The notes beneath the pieces were generated by a model, which made no database searches, was not told the DNA's origin, and worked only from the letters and a program-made list of their open reading frames with translations. DNA of 64,000 nt, taken from contig CM053141.1 of NCBI GenBank assembly GCA_028571685.1, forward strand, positions 53,318,333 to 53,382,332. The letters are read 5' to 3'. Positions within the stretch are counted from its first letter, which is position 1, and each line of letters starts with the position of its first letter. The DNA is from Heterohyrax brucei (lineage: Eukaryota > Chordata > Mammalia > Hyracoidea > Procaviidae). The position numbers and the translations under genes were made by a program. This document shows, piece by piece, positions 10,385-22,050 of the stretch.

Positions 10385-12859
10385 TTGCCTTTTCTCTGAA
10401 GTTTAAGTGCATCTACACCACACCCCCCCAAAGATACTTTAGGTATAAATATCATGTCCCTTGTCATCTATTGCTATAATAGGACTGCCTTTTCTAATAT
10501 ATGTTTCATGAAAACATTGTCCAAGTAGACACTCTTTGAATGAAATTGCTAAATCAAATGACTTTGAGGAATGCTACATAATGGAAGCTTTTGTGGATTA
10601 ACACTGGAAAATGTTTGGCATTCTCTAATATGAACACACGTACACAATTCAAATATATAGAACAATGTTTAAATCGATTTTGATTGTAAAAAGTTAATGC
10701 ACAATCATCTAAGGAGTTCTTGCTACAGTACTTTGTTTTTCCAGTTACAAGTTTGTAGGACACACCACAGAAACAACATTTTTAAGGGAAGAATTTAGCA
10801 TCTTCACAGTTTTAAATATAACCCATAGAGATAGCCTGTTATCACTGCTGTAACCGTTTCCCTGCCTTCTGTCTCTATTTCTTTAATCACTTTGGGAAAG
10901 CACATCCCAGTGGTAGCATGCCATAACTACAGAAGATGGTAACAAAACCACCAAAGGAGAGCTTTCAAGTTGAAGCTGCTTTGGCTGTAATTATTTCTCA
11001 CTCCAGTGTCTAAATGGTGCTAAATAACTATTTGGCTCATTCCAGAGAAATGAATTCATCATTTTAGTTAAAATTAAGAAAAATTGGTATTAATGCTTAA
11101 TGTAAGGGGCTTTAAAGAGACACGTAGTAAGTCTTAGAATATGTAAAAAAAATTACAGCTCTAAAACAAATCACTTTAATTCAGTTTGCTCAAAACTTGA
11201 TGTCTAGTTCTTGGTCCAGTTTTTAGTTTTACACACTGTCACCTCTGCTGCCTGTATTTTTGCTGCATCTTGTAACATCAGAATTCCTCCCAGAGCCTGA
11301 TTTTGTTTGTTTGTTTCAGCTTCAAGTACATGACAGTGTGATAAAGGGACAAAATGCTTCTATGGACTTACTGAGGGGCTGTCAAGACTTTAGGAAACAA
11401 GGTTTAAAAAGATGGGGTGGAAAAATAGTATGGTAGAAAAATCATTATTAGGGTTTTAGCCTCTAAAATGTACAAAAAAGGATTTTTCAGACACTTCTGT
11501 GTGTAGTAAATAATACAAAAATATCTGAAGATTTCCTACATTTGAAAGAAAAATATTATCTAACTTTTAAACACAGTGTAGTGCTTCTCATGTCTTTTCA
11601 AAATTTGAGTTCATGGCTATCATGGAAAATGGTAGAGTTTTAGCCCAATGTTAGTAGGTGACATGCTTAAAAACGTTGATAGTTCTAAGCCACTGCTCTT
11701 TAAAGCTGCTGAGATGAATGGCACGCTCAGGAGGTTCATGTGTTTTCTATTCTCACCTGAGTGAGAGTGAGTTAGTGTTTCCACTAACAATTAGAATTTA
11801 TTGTCTCTTTTGCTGATGTCCAGAGGAATACTTTTCGTTACACATTTTACAAAATAATTGTATAAAAGAGTAAGTCATTATTGTATGCAACTTCAGTGCA
11901 ACTTAATACATTTACAGTTACAAACTGTGATGTAATTCTCTTTCATTCAGTAAGGTAGAAATAACTATCATTTTTGAAGTCAGAATTAAGAAACACAACT
12001 GATTTGCTGCAGTTATACTTTGCTGGTATTTTAAAAGCCAGATGATCTAAGAATATACACATTTACTTATCTCACAAAGACATAATCACACTGTCATCCA
12101 TTTTGAACCACAAAAGATGGATTGTGTAATGTATGTTTAAAAGGGGTTCATTAATTATCAAAACTGATAAGTGTTTCATCAGGTATATACAGCAGATAAC
12201 ATTTATCTTTTCTCATAGAAGGAAATGATTAAAGTAATTCTTCTACACATTTGGGGAGGAAAATATGCTGCTCTACTGAGACTTGGATAATGTGACACTA
12301 GATAACATACTTTGCCACAGATGGCAAAGTTGCGCAGAGATTCTGATAACTTAGTTCGTATCCAACTGGGGCAGCTTAATGCCTGAGGAAAGCCTTTCTT
12401 GCCGACTATATTACACAGTGTTTTTTTTTTCCTCGTTATAAAAATGCAGTGACCATAAAGATCTCACAGTAAATTTTAGAGATTTTATTTCTCTGACATT
12501 GCCTTTTAGAAGATATAATGCAGTGTGAGTTATCAATAACAGTGGGAGGGTAAGATGCCACACATGGGATCTCAACAGTGACTATTGAAACAGACTACAG
12601 AACATGGGACTTATAATAAGTGTTTATTGATTCGTTTTGCTTATTAAGGCTGAAAACAATTTTTAAACTATTCTAAACCTTTAAAATGATTATTACATTT
12701 ATTATTTTTTTCATATTTCTCAATTAAAAATTGCTTTTTTTCCCTGAAGTATTTAAATTTCAAGGTTTCCATCTAGTTAAGTATGTGAATAGAGAAAAAT
12801 AGTATTCCTTAATTGTTGACAATTATGATCATAAATAATTAGTTTTGCATAAAATGAGC

Positions 12860-13260
12860 CTTAAGGTTGAATGGTGAAATCTCATTTTCCATTGGAAAAC
12901 AACATGATGTTTTGCAAGAAAATGCAAGATCTTAGTGTATTTCATCAGATTATGAAGATTATTGAAAAAATGGATTTCATAGATTTGTTCATTTGCTTTC
13001 TCTTGAGCAGCCTTAAATTGCTCAATTATTAATGATTACATGTTCCTTAATTATGTTTGGTCCATATTTTACATTATTGAATTACAGTGTGATCGGATCA
13101 CATGACCAAACATGTCTTTACCCCCTTTTTATGCTGCTTTACTTTGGACTGGAAATATCTTGCAATGTTTTCTAACAAGTTGAAACTAAATTTTATGTGC
13201 AAGAATTGCATGATTCTATTTATACACTTTTGAATTGACTTCTTCTTTGGAATACATTGT
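12860..13260. promoter_or_regulatory. Candidate enhancer-like conserved element
   Basis: Dense homeodomain-type cores ('caattattaatgattacat' near 13,022-13,040; 'ccttaattatg' near 13,046). A short dyad at 13,089-13,101 has arms GTGATC/GATCAC around one G. There are no repeats and no open frame. This is inference from motif density only. Confidence 0.25.
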
Positions 13261-14031
13261 AACATATTATATTAAAATTGTTTCTGCCATGTGCTAACTC
13301 TAAGTGATCTTTTCATTACACAAGCACCCTATAGAAATACTTTCTGTGAAAGCTGAAAAATCATCATTTCCTTTGCCTTTTAGTTTTAAAATATCTGATG
13401 GATGGCGACATTTGTGTGCTTGTGGCATTCAGTTTAACCACATTATCTCACTGTCAGATTTACACTTATAGAACTCTATGCAATCAAATAAGTTTTTTTA
13501 CAACTTAGTGTCTGTTGCGATATTGATCACACTATACATTTGCGATTGTAACATCTTTAATTGGATAATACACTGTTCTTCCCATAGCACTTCAGTGAAT
13601 AATATATTGCTGCTTAGGGTGGAGACACATGAAATAACTCAGTTGTTAGTAAACTACTTAAATGCATTTTGCCAACCTGAGTGAAACAAATGTGTGAGGA
13701 TATTAAAGCAAAAATATTGGAAATGAAAGTAGTCAGATTTGTGTGTTGTTTAATTTTAACTGCACTCTACCAGCGGAATTCAAGTTTGCCCTTTTGAATC
13801 ATTATCAATTCATTTGTGGACTCAAATAAACATTGATAAAGGGCTCTAGGGAAACATAGATGGCAAGAATGCTCAGAACAGGAATTGAGAGATAGGCCAC
13901 TGCTTTGGTTTAAGACACAGCTTTTCTTGCAAATGTTGTGCTGACAGTTTGCATTTCTACAGATTCTTGAGAATGTCTTAATGTCATTAAAAAGAACAGT
14001 TGGTTTACACAGATTAAAAAAGGAAAGACCT

Positions 14032-14050
14032 AGAGAGAGAGAGAGAGAGA
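14032..14050. repeat. (AG)n short microsatellite
   Basis: Nine AG units. Confidence 0.9.
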
Positions 14051-14440
14051 TTTAATCCCTAGCTTATTCTAAAGCTGAGAAAAAATATTATTTTAAAATT
14101 ATTGGACTCTATGTCCTGCAACTGTTATTGAGAAATATAAACAGAAATTAAAGAAAAAATTTTGAACCATTCTGTGAGTAAGCAACTGTATTTTAGCCAA
14201 TGCTAATCATCTGCCCAAAATTCTGATTACCTATGCTATATTTATTTGCCAAATAATACTATCCTTGTTGGACTGAGTGTAATTAAAAATATTCAAAAAC
14301 TGCTTAAAAAAAAAGTTAGCATTATATTTAAAAATAAATTTTGAAGATAATCTTTCTAAAAACATGAAGAGTTTATTTTTTTCTATTTTATACCTTTTGT
14401 GACATCAAGTGGTTCTAAATTTTTTATCTACTTGTCCTAG

Positions 14441-14480
14441 GGAGTCGGATCCAACTCAACGGCACTTGGCTGGCTGGCTG
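14441..14480 (+). mobile_element. Isolated SINE/RTE 3' tail (40 bp)
   Basis: 'ggagtcggatccaactcaac' directly followed by 'ggcacttggctggctggctg'. This is the same variant tail as at 3,089-3,134, again with no SINE body upstream. It is the only transposon trace in the 10.4-16.7 kb interval. Confidence 0.7.
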
Positions 14481-14639
14481 TACTAAACTGAATATTTTAA
14501 TCCTAATTCAAGTGTTAACATACATGTGATTGTGAAGATTTGCGACACATACAATTTGTTTTATTGATTAAAATGCATATATATATTTTTCACAGCACAC
14601 ATATTCCTTCACTCTAAAAGCCAATGTCAATAATGAGCT

Positions 14640-15056
14640 AGTACCAAATTCCCTAATTATGTTAGTCTCAGTTTGCAGCAGATTGAATGACAGCCGCTCT
14701 CCTCATTCTCTCTCCTCTTGCCTCACTCCAGATTAGAACTGGCACCGTCCTCTATGCTAATGAACATGTAATTAGAGACACCTCCCAGTCAGTAAGCCAC
14801 TTTGTTATCACCAATTATGTTACCTGACAAGCCCTTTCTCTCCAGTCCTGGCCCACCAAGCATCTTCATTCATTTTCTCCTCTTCGTCTCTGCACCGTGA
14901 ACTGATCCCGCATAATCCCTGGAATAATGCAGTAGCTTCTCTGGTGGAAGAGCAGTTCCCCCTCTCCCTTTTACATCAACCTAATGGAGCCCGTGGGTAT
15001 CCTACTGATCTTTTCTCTCTATGGTTTCCACAAGGATCTGACAGACTTCCTTACAG
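14640..15056 (+). promoter_or_regulatory. Candidate conserved element or first exon
   Basis: Locally higher GC, with an octamer-like ATGCTAAT at 14,754-14,761 and a homeodomain core TAATTA at 14,769-14,774. Frame downstream of a TAG at about 14,773 stays open to 15,056. In another frame an ATG at 14,984 starts MEPVGILLIFSLYGFHK, a short hydrophobic start like a signal peptide, reaching an exact donor-like CAG|GTAAAA at 15,057. The -3 base of the ATG is C, so start context is mediocre. I recognise no gene. It could equally be a developmental enhancer. Confidence 0.25.
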
Positions 15057-15260
15057 GTAAAACATCCAGGCTTTCTGAAGTGGCTATAAAGCTTTGTTTT
15101 TGATTTTTCTAACTTTTTTTTGAAACCCTTACTCATCTATAATCTTTAAAAGCTCAGTGGATGCCATGCAGAGCAAAGCCTTATTTCTTTGCAGAACTAA
15201 TCTAGACACTGTCTAGTGTTGAGTACAGTTGTCTGATTCAAATCTTCTGTTACAAAGCAG

Positions 15261-15282
15261 ATGACATCTAGCTAGATGTCAT
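15261..15282. repeat. 22-bp perfect palindrome
   Basis: ATGACATCTAG followed immediately by its exact reverse complement CTAGATGTCAT with no spacer. The symmetry stops at both ends (flanking G on each side). It lies about 200 bp downstream of the candidate conserved block. Confidence 0.95.
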
Positions 15283-16332
15283 GAGAAGAGCCTAACAATG
15301 ACAATTCACTTATCCCTTAGAAAGAATCAATTCTCCCACAATGCATCTGTCAGAAAACTCTCACTCAGTAAAAGCAATTTTTCTAGCTGTCTGACACTGT
15401 AATTGCTCTTAAATTTTCAATGAACGTTTTACAAGGACTCCCCTGAACCATGATGAAAAACTTAACTTTTTTCTAAAAATGAGAGGCTGACAGGATGAAA
15501 GAGGTCTTTCTCTTTAAAGCCTTGCTTGCTTGAGTAGGAATTCTTTCATATCATCAACAAGCTGTTGAATAGAGGATAGATTACTTTCCATTTATTTCAT
15601 CAATCAGATTAAAGGCTCTCCTTCACAATGCCCTTTAAACAAGAGCTGTTTATGATGTCCTCCCAGGTTTGACTTTAATGTAGTATTAAATCACTATGGA
15701 CAGTGCAGTCTGTAAAGAATATAAATATGACGAATATCTGACAACATTTAAGTATTGCATACATTTGGGTCATTATCTTCATTCTTGTCATAAAAAGGGT
15801 GGAGATAAACAGAAGAAGAAAAACAACTACAGATTTGCTGTTCTTTAGTCTGAAAACAAATGGACTCAGATTCCCTTTTATGGATCAGCAGGAAGAGATG
15901 CCTAGCATAGCAGTGATTTTTTTTCCCTTTAAATCAGCAAATTAAAACATACATAATTTTAAAAAGAGGAAGCAAAGATTTCTTTATTTTCTCTAAATGT
16001 GTATTTAGAAGCTTGAAATATGGAATTTAGATCCTTGCATTTTCTGTGAATTCAAACTGAAAAACCACAGGTATTGTGGATAGCCTCTCTTTTAATATTT
16101 TTCCAAAAATAAAACAGGACCGACTGAGCTACTATTCTATAAGCAATAGGACAGATTTTTCAAAATAGATGTATATGTGTGTCAAGTAGGTTAAAATAAA
16201 TGTCTTTAATATGTATGTGTGTGAAATGTGTATATTTACTGAGTAAACGATAAATTTAAATGCATCAAAATTCCTTCTTAATTCAAATAGATCACATACC
16301 TGTGATAAAACCCTGATGTTAAAGCTACTTTA

Positions 16333-16361
16333 AGATCAAAATTAAATTTGAACTTTGATCT
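16333..16361. promoter_or_regulatory. Inverted pair of TCF/LEF-like sites
   Basis: AGATCAAA at 16,333-16,340 and its reverse complement TTTGATCT at 16,354-16,361, the latter within CTTTGATCT, a full TCF/LEF consensus on the minus strand. The spacing is 13 bp. It lies in the repeat-poor interval. Binding is not demonstrated. Confidence 0.3.
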
Positions 16362-16663
16362 CTGGTGTAAGTAATCCTAGATGAGAAGAAAATGTATTGG
16401 AATTGCGTATTTTTAAAAAACAAAGCAAAACAAAAACATAACGTTCTGTAGGGGAGTTGCAAGTCATCTTGTCTTATTTTCCGCTCTCTAGATGCCATCT
16501 CCTGAGCAACTGCTCTTGCATTTTCCCATCTTCTGCTGGAATACTTTTAGTAATCAAGTCTCACTACATGTCCTGGTAGTTTATTTTCACACAGCTCTGT
16601 CAGAAAATTTTTCCTAGCATTGAGTCTAATCTTACCTTTACATAAACTACATTTAAAAACAGG

Positions 16664-16871
16664 AGCCCTGATGACATGATGGTTAAGGATTTGGCTGGTA
16701 ACCAAAAAGTCAGTGGTTTAAACTCACCCAGTGTCTCTGTGGGAGAAAAGCCCTAGTAATCTGCCCCAGTAAAGTTTACAGTTTAGCAAACTCTATGTGA
16801 TAGGTCTGCTGTCTCACACTGAGTTGTTGTAAGTCAGAACTGACTCACTTGGAGGCACCTAACCACAACAA
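16664..16871 (+). mobile_element. AfroSINE, long form
   Basis: Starts 'aggagccctgatgacatgat'. It retains the middle block ('gggagaaaagccctagtaat', 'gtaaagtttacagtttagc') and ends in 'ggcacctaaccacaacaa', the older RTE-like 3' end. Confidence 0.9.
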
Positions 16872-17084
16872 ATTTAAAGATATGCAGAAAATAAACACTC
16901 AAATATTAACAATTACTTTTTTTAAAAGTTCTCTTGTCCTCTCTACTTCCTCTTTTTAAACCTAGTAGCTTTCAGTTCTTGAAAGTTTTTCATGCCTTTT
17001 TCATTTCATTCTTTCTAGTAATTTAAAAGGAATAAGTCAAAGGAAGTTTATCCATACAATCTCTTTGACTTCTCAGTTGGGGTA

Positions 17085-17225
17085 TTTATGATAGATGTAT
17101 CTTTTATCCTGAGAAGAAAAATGAGTCAGAAAGATTAAGCCAATTGACGGTCACACAGCACCTAGAAAATCAGAATTCAGACCCACTTATGTCAGACTCC
17201 GGAGGCCATTATCTTATATAATGCC
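17085..17225 (+). mobile_element. MIR
   Basis: 'gagtcagaaagattaagcca', 'ggtcacacagcacctagaaa' and 'cccacttatgtcagactccg' follow the MIR core and 3' half in the correct order. Confidence 0.75.
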
Positions 17226-17907
17226 ACAATGTCACTAGTCCTTTTATGTCACTGGCCTTTTTTGGTTTACCTTCTGAATTCACTTTTCTCTAATGGAGTG
17301 ACCATAAAAGTGGGAGTAAGAAAAGAACGTGATGTTCTTGTGGTTCACACAAGAATCCTGATGGCTGTCATCAGAAAATTGGCAGTAGAGTGGTCAGGTG
17401 GACAGGTTTTATACACACACACACACGCATGCACATGTATACATATATATGTTATCCATATCCTTCCTTCCACTTTCCTGCCATTCTTTTCTCCTTCCCT
17501 CCTTTTCTGTCTTCCCCTCCTCTCAAATGTGTACACACACAGATACACATATACTCTTATGTACACAAACACATTTTTATTAAATTTGCATAATAAGCCC
17601 CCCAAGTATTACAACACCCTAGTCATTGAGAAGTATTTGCAGTTTGGCTAGACTTGAAAACTGTGCTCCTCAACATTCTGCTTAGAGGCTTTCCTTCACC
17701 AGTGGCAGTCTATTAACTGACTCTTACCAGTTGCCCTGGATAAAGCCAGTCAGCAAATCCACTTTTCCTCTTCTTGTCAATGAGAAACTCATTAAAGTCT
17801 CACTCAAGTGTCTGCTTAATGTATTAATAAACTGTGTATTTGACATTATCCTTTTTAGAACCATTTCAAAAAGAAAGTAAGACAAAATTGATGGATTTTA
17901 TTTATCT
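17226..17907. other. Simple-sequence-rich spacer
   Basis: Contains a CA run (17,412-17,426), a polypyrimidine tract (about 17,461-17,525) and a second CA-rich stretch (about 17,533-17,573). The short frames here, up to 140 codons, translate these low-complexity runs and are not genes. Confidence 0.6.
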
Positions 17908-20900
17908 GTAAATCTATTTTTATCATGATGGAATGAAAATGTACATTCTCTGTCCTTGCAATATTGGGTTAAGATGAGAGGAATACACAAGTTGTGTTCA
18001 AGTTCTGTTAATATTGATCTTCTTACTAATGTGTGCTGTGACTAATTTCACCCAACTAAATTTCTACCAGCTATCTAATCTAAACCCTCTCTCCTAACCC
18101 TCCCACCCTTCCCAGACTTGCAAGCCGTCTAAGAGTCTTTTCTTCTATGCATGAGTCTGCTTTTAAGTTTTTATCATAGGGGTCTCACACAATATTTGTC
18201 CTTCTGTCACTGACTACTTTCAACATAATGTCCTCCAGTTGAAACCAGGTTAAGAGATGTTTCCTGCTGTCACTGTTGTTCTTTATCATTGCATAGTGCT
18301 CCACTTAGTACATATACAATAGTTTACCCATCCATTCTTCTGTTGTTGGGCATCTGGGTTGATTCCATCTTTTTGCTATTGTGGACTGTGCTGTGATGAA
18401 AATTTGTGTGCATGTATCCATTGGTGTGAATGCCTTTGATTCTGTAGGATATACTGCAAGCAGTGGAATTACTGGATCAAATGGTATATCTACATCCATT
18501 ATTTTAAGATAGGGCCAGATTGCTTTCCAAAGAGGTTGCACCATTTTGCAATTCCACCAGCAGTGTAAGAGAGTTCCAATCTCTCCACAGCCTTTAGTGT
18601 TTTGCACTTTTTGAATCATGGCCAGTGTTGTTGGGGTGAGATGGTGTCTCATTGTCTTTTTGATTTGAGTTTCTTTAATAGTTAATGATTGTGAGCATGT
18701 CCACATGTGTTTTTTGGCTGCCTGGATCTCCTCTTTAGAGAAGTGTCTGTCTATCTCCTTTGCCCATCGCTTAATTGGATGATTTATATTTTTCTTACTG
18801 ATATTTTGTAACACCTTAGAGATTATGGAGATCAGGCTTCAGGCTGACATAGAGTTGCCAAATATTGTGGTCTTTTAATTCTTTTGATGAAGTCTTTGGA
18901 TGAGCAGAAGTGTTTGATTCTTATTAATTCCCATTTATCTATTTTCTGAGGAATGTGTTCTGTTTCTCAGATTTTGAAATCTGTCTATATTGTATATTAA
19001 AATTTCCATTGTTGACCCTATTTTATCTTGAATGCATTTTATCATTTTAGATTTTAGATTTAGGTCTTTTATCCAGTTTGAGTTGATTTTTGTATAAAGT
19101 GTGAGATATGGGTCTTGTTTCAATTTTTTGCAGATGGATATCCAATTTTCCCAGCACCATTTGTTAAAGAGACTTTTCTTACCCCAGTTTAAAATCTTAG
19201 GGCCTTTGTCAAATATCAGCTGTTCATAGGAGGGTGGTGGCATCTTTGGGGTCTCTACTTTGTTCCGTTAGTCTATATGTCTCTTTTTGTACCAGTACCA
19301 AGCTGTTTTGACAACTGCAGCAGTGTAATAGGTTCTAAAGTCAGGTAGTGAGAGGCCTCCCAGTGTGTTCTTCTTCTTCAGTAGTGTTTTACTTATCCGG
19401 GGCTTCTTCCCTTTCCAAACAAAGCTGACGATTTGTTTCTCTATCTCATTAAAAAATGTTGCTGGAATTTCTATTGGGATTGCATTATATAAGTAGATTG
19501 CTTTGGGCAAAATAGACATTTTCACAATATTGAGTCTTCCTATCCATGAGCAGGGCAGATTACTCCACTTAAGTAAGTCTCTCCTAGTTTCTTGTAGTAA
19601 GGTCTTATAGTTCTCTCTGTAAAAATCTCTTTTATTTCTCTAGTTAGATTTATTCCTAGGTATTTTATCTTCTTGGGGGCTGTAGTAAATGGAATTGATT
19701 TGGTGATTTCTTGTTTAATAATCTCACTGTTGGTATAAAGGAATCCTACTGATTTACTTATGTTTATCTTGTATCCCAATACTTTGCAGAACTCCTCTAT
19801 TAGCTCTAGTAGCTTACTTATGGATTCCTTTGGATTCTCTGTATAAACAAACATATCATCTGCAAAGACGGAATCTTTACTTCTTCATCACCAGTACAGA
19901 TGCCCTTTATTTCTTTGTCTTGTCTGATTAGTCTGGCTAGAACTTCTAGTGGTGTGAGTGGACATCCTTATCTGGTTCCCGTTCTCAAAGTGACTTCTTT
20001 CAGTCTTTCACCATCCAGGATGATGAAGACAGTTGGCTTTGCATAGATGCTACTGATTACATTAAGGGATTTCCCCTCTATTCCTATTTTTCTGAGAGTT
20101 TTAAGCATGAATAGGTGTTGAACTTTGTTAAATGCCTTTTCTGCATCAGTTGACAAAATTAGGTGATTCTTACCTTTTGTGTTATTACTGTGGTTGATTA
20201 TATTAATTGTTTTTCTGATGTTGAACCAGCCTTGCATCTCTGGAATGAAACCAACTTGATCACAATGAATTTTTTTTATATGCTGTTGAATTCTATTGGC
20301 TAGAATTTTGTTGAAGATTTCTGCATCTAGGCTCTTGAGTGATACTGGTCTGTAATTTTCTCTTTTCATGGGGTCTTTCCCTGGTTTTGGTATCAGGGTT
20401 ATGCTGGCTTCATAGAATGAATTTGAAAGTATTTCATTTCTTTCTATGGTGTGAAATAACCTCAACAGTATTGGAGTTAACTCTTCTCTAAAAGTTTGGT
20501 AGAATTCTCCAGTGAAGCTATCTAGGCCAGGACATTTTTGGTTTTTGATGACTTTTTCAATCTCTTCTTTTGTGATAGATTTATTAAGTTGATCTACTTC
20601 ACCTCGTGATAATCTTGGTAAGTCATATGAATCTAGAAATTTGTTCACTTCCCCTAGGTTTTCAAACATGTTAGAGTACAGCCTTTCATACTATTCTGTT
20701 ATGATATTTTTTTTTTATTTCAGCTGGGTCTGTTATAACATCTCCCAACTCATTTCTTACTTGGGTTATTTGTATCTCCTGCTGTTTTTCTTTTGTAAGT
20801 TTAGCCGATAGTTTATCAATTTTGTTGATCTTTTCAAAGAACCAGCTTTTGGTTTTGTTAATTTTTTCAATTGTTTTTCTATTCTCTAATTCATTTAGTT

Positions 20901-22050
20901 CTGTTCTAATCCTTATAATCTATTTTCTTCTGGTGCCTAAGGAGTTCTTCTGTTGCTGTCTTTCTGCTTATTCAAGCCATGATGTTAATTCTTTAATTTG
21001 AGCCCTTTCTTCTTTCTGGATGTGTGCATTTATAGAGAGAAACTGACCTCTGAGCACTACTTTTGCTGTATCCCATAAATTCTGGTAGGATGTGTTTTCA
21101 TTCTCATCTGAAACCATAAATTTCTTTATTTTGTCTTTAATTTCTTCTGTAACCCAAGGCTTTATGAGCAAAGTGTTGTTCAGTTTCCACAAGTTTGAAG
21201 TCCTACCTATGAATTTTCTGTTATTAATTTCAACTTTTATAGCTCTATGGTTCGAGAAGATACTTTGCAGTAAATCAGTGGTTTGGATTTTATAGAGAAT
21301 TGTTTTATGACCTAACACATGGTCTATTCTGGAAAATGTTCTATGTTCATTGGAGAAGAAGGTGTATTTATCTGTTGATGGATGGAGAGATCTGTATATG
21401 TCGATAAGGTCAAATTGGTTGATTGTTGCAATAAGATCTTCTGCATCTTTACTGAGCTTTCTTCTGGATGATCTATCCTTAACTGAAAGGGGAGTGTTGA
21501 AGTCTCCAACTATTGTTGTGAAATGATCAATCTCATTTTTCAATGTAGTCAGTATTTGTTCAATGTATTTAGGTGCTCTGGCACTGGGCACATAAATATT
21601 TAATATTGTTAAGTCCTGCTTGAGTATTGAACCTTTCAGTAATAAATAGTGACCATCCTTGTCCACAGTAGTGGATTTTACTATAAAATCTATTTTATTT
21701 GAGATTAATATTGCCACACCTGCTCTTCTTTGTGTATTGTTAGCTTGATATATATTATTCCAAACTTTAATTCTCAACCTGTTCATATCTTTAAGTCTAA
21801 GGTATGTTTTGTGTAAGCAACATATAGACGGGTCATGTCTTTTGATCCAGGATGCCCTTTACTGTCTCTTTACTGCAGCATTCAGTCCATTTACATTCAG
21901 TGTAATTATTGATAGGTGTGTGCTTACTGTCATCATTTTTATGTAATTACTTTTGTGTTGATGTTTTCTATATTGTTCTTAATGTTCTATTCTGGAGCAT
22001 TCTTTTTTATGGGTTGTTTAAGTTGATTTATTTTTCAAGAAAGAAAATTT
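17908..22050 (-). mobile_element. L1 LINE, 5'-truncated
   Basis: Minus-strand L1 carrying ORF2 and a shortened 3' UTR. The UTR matches the copy at 53.3-54.3 kb ('gggtttagattagatag' on the complement). It then skips from 'cccaatattgcaaggacag' to the terminal 'agaatgtacattttca', a deletion of about 700 bp relative to that copy. The left end near 17,910 has a degenerate A-rich tail. The 5' end lies in the ORF1-ORF2 spacer, so ORF1 and the promoter are missing. Confidence 0.88.
18180..21935 (-). pseudogene. L1 ORF2 (endonuclease-reverse transcriptase), broken
   Basis: Readable nearly throughout but split by stops and frameshifts into segments 20,968-21,786, 19,968-20,669, 19,540-19,854, 19,268-19,525, 18,935-19,243 and 18,305-18,814. 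The endonuclease segment has RRAGVAILISNK, VGDFNTPLS (catalytic-region motif) and FSRIDHVLGHK. The RT segment has [20 protein letters not shown] and [14 protein letters not shown] (motif A aspartate kept). A one-base shift lies just before an intact FADD box at about 19,855-19,866. The C-terminal domain keeps a cysteine-rich block CGEIGTLLHCWWNC. An ORF2 protein nicks DNA and reverse transcribes L1 RNA; this copy cannot make a full protein. The N-terminal ORF2 start (STHLSIITLNVNGLN) is visible near 21,930. It is the best preserved L1 in the window. Confidence 0.9.

Larger units (their letters stand above)
10382..16663. other. Long repeat-poor interval, candidate conserved non-coding DNA
   Basis: About 6.3 kb with only one recognised transposon trace, a 40-bp SINE tail at 14,441-14,480. 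Elsewhere in the window such an interval would hold several. It contains AT-rich, TAAT-rich blocks (for example 12,860-13,260), a GC-richer block (14,640-15,060), a perfect palindrome and paired TCF/LEF-like sites. Absence of insertions is what purifying selection on regulatory DNA would produce, but conservation cannot be shown from one genome. Confidence 0.4.

Noticed and set aside
15261..15282. microRNA hairpin
   Set aside because: The palindrome has no loop and arms of 11 bp only, too short for a precursor.
17229..17651. 140-codon frame rich in HTHTH and similar
   Set aside because: It consists of CA and pyrimidine simple sequence in a spacer.
18180..21935. Active L1 ORF2
   Set aside because: Stops and frameshifts split it into at least six segments, including a shift just before the FADD box, and ORF1 and promoter are missing.
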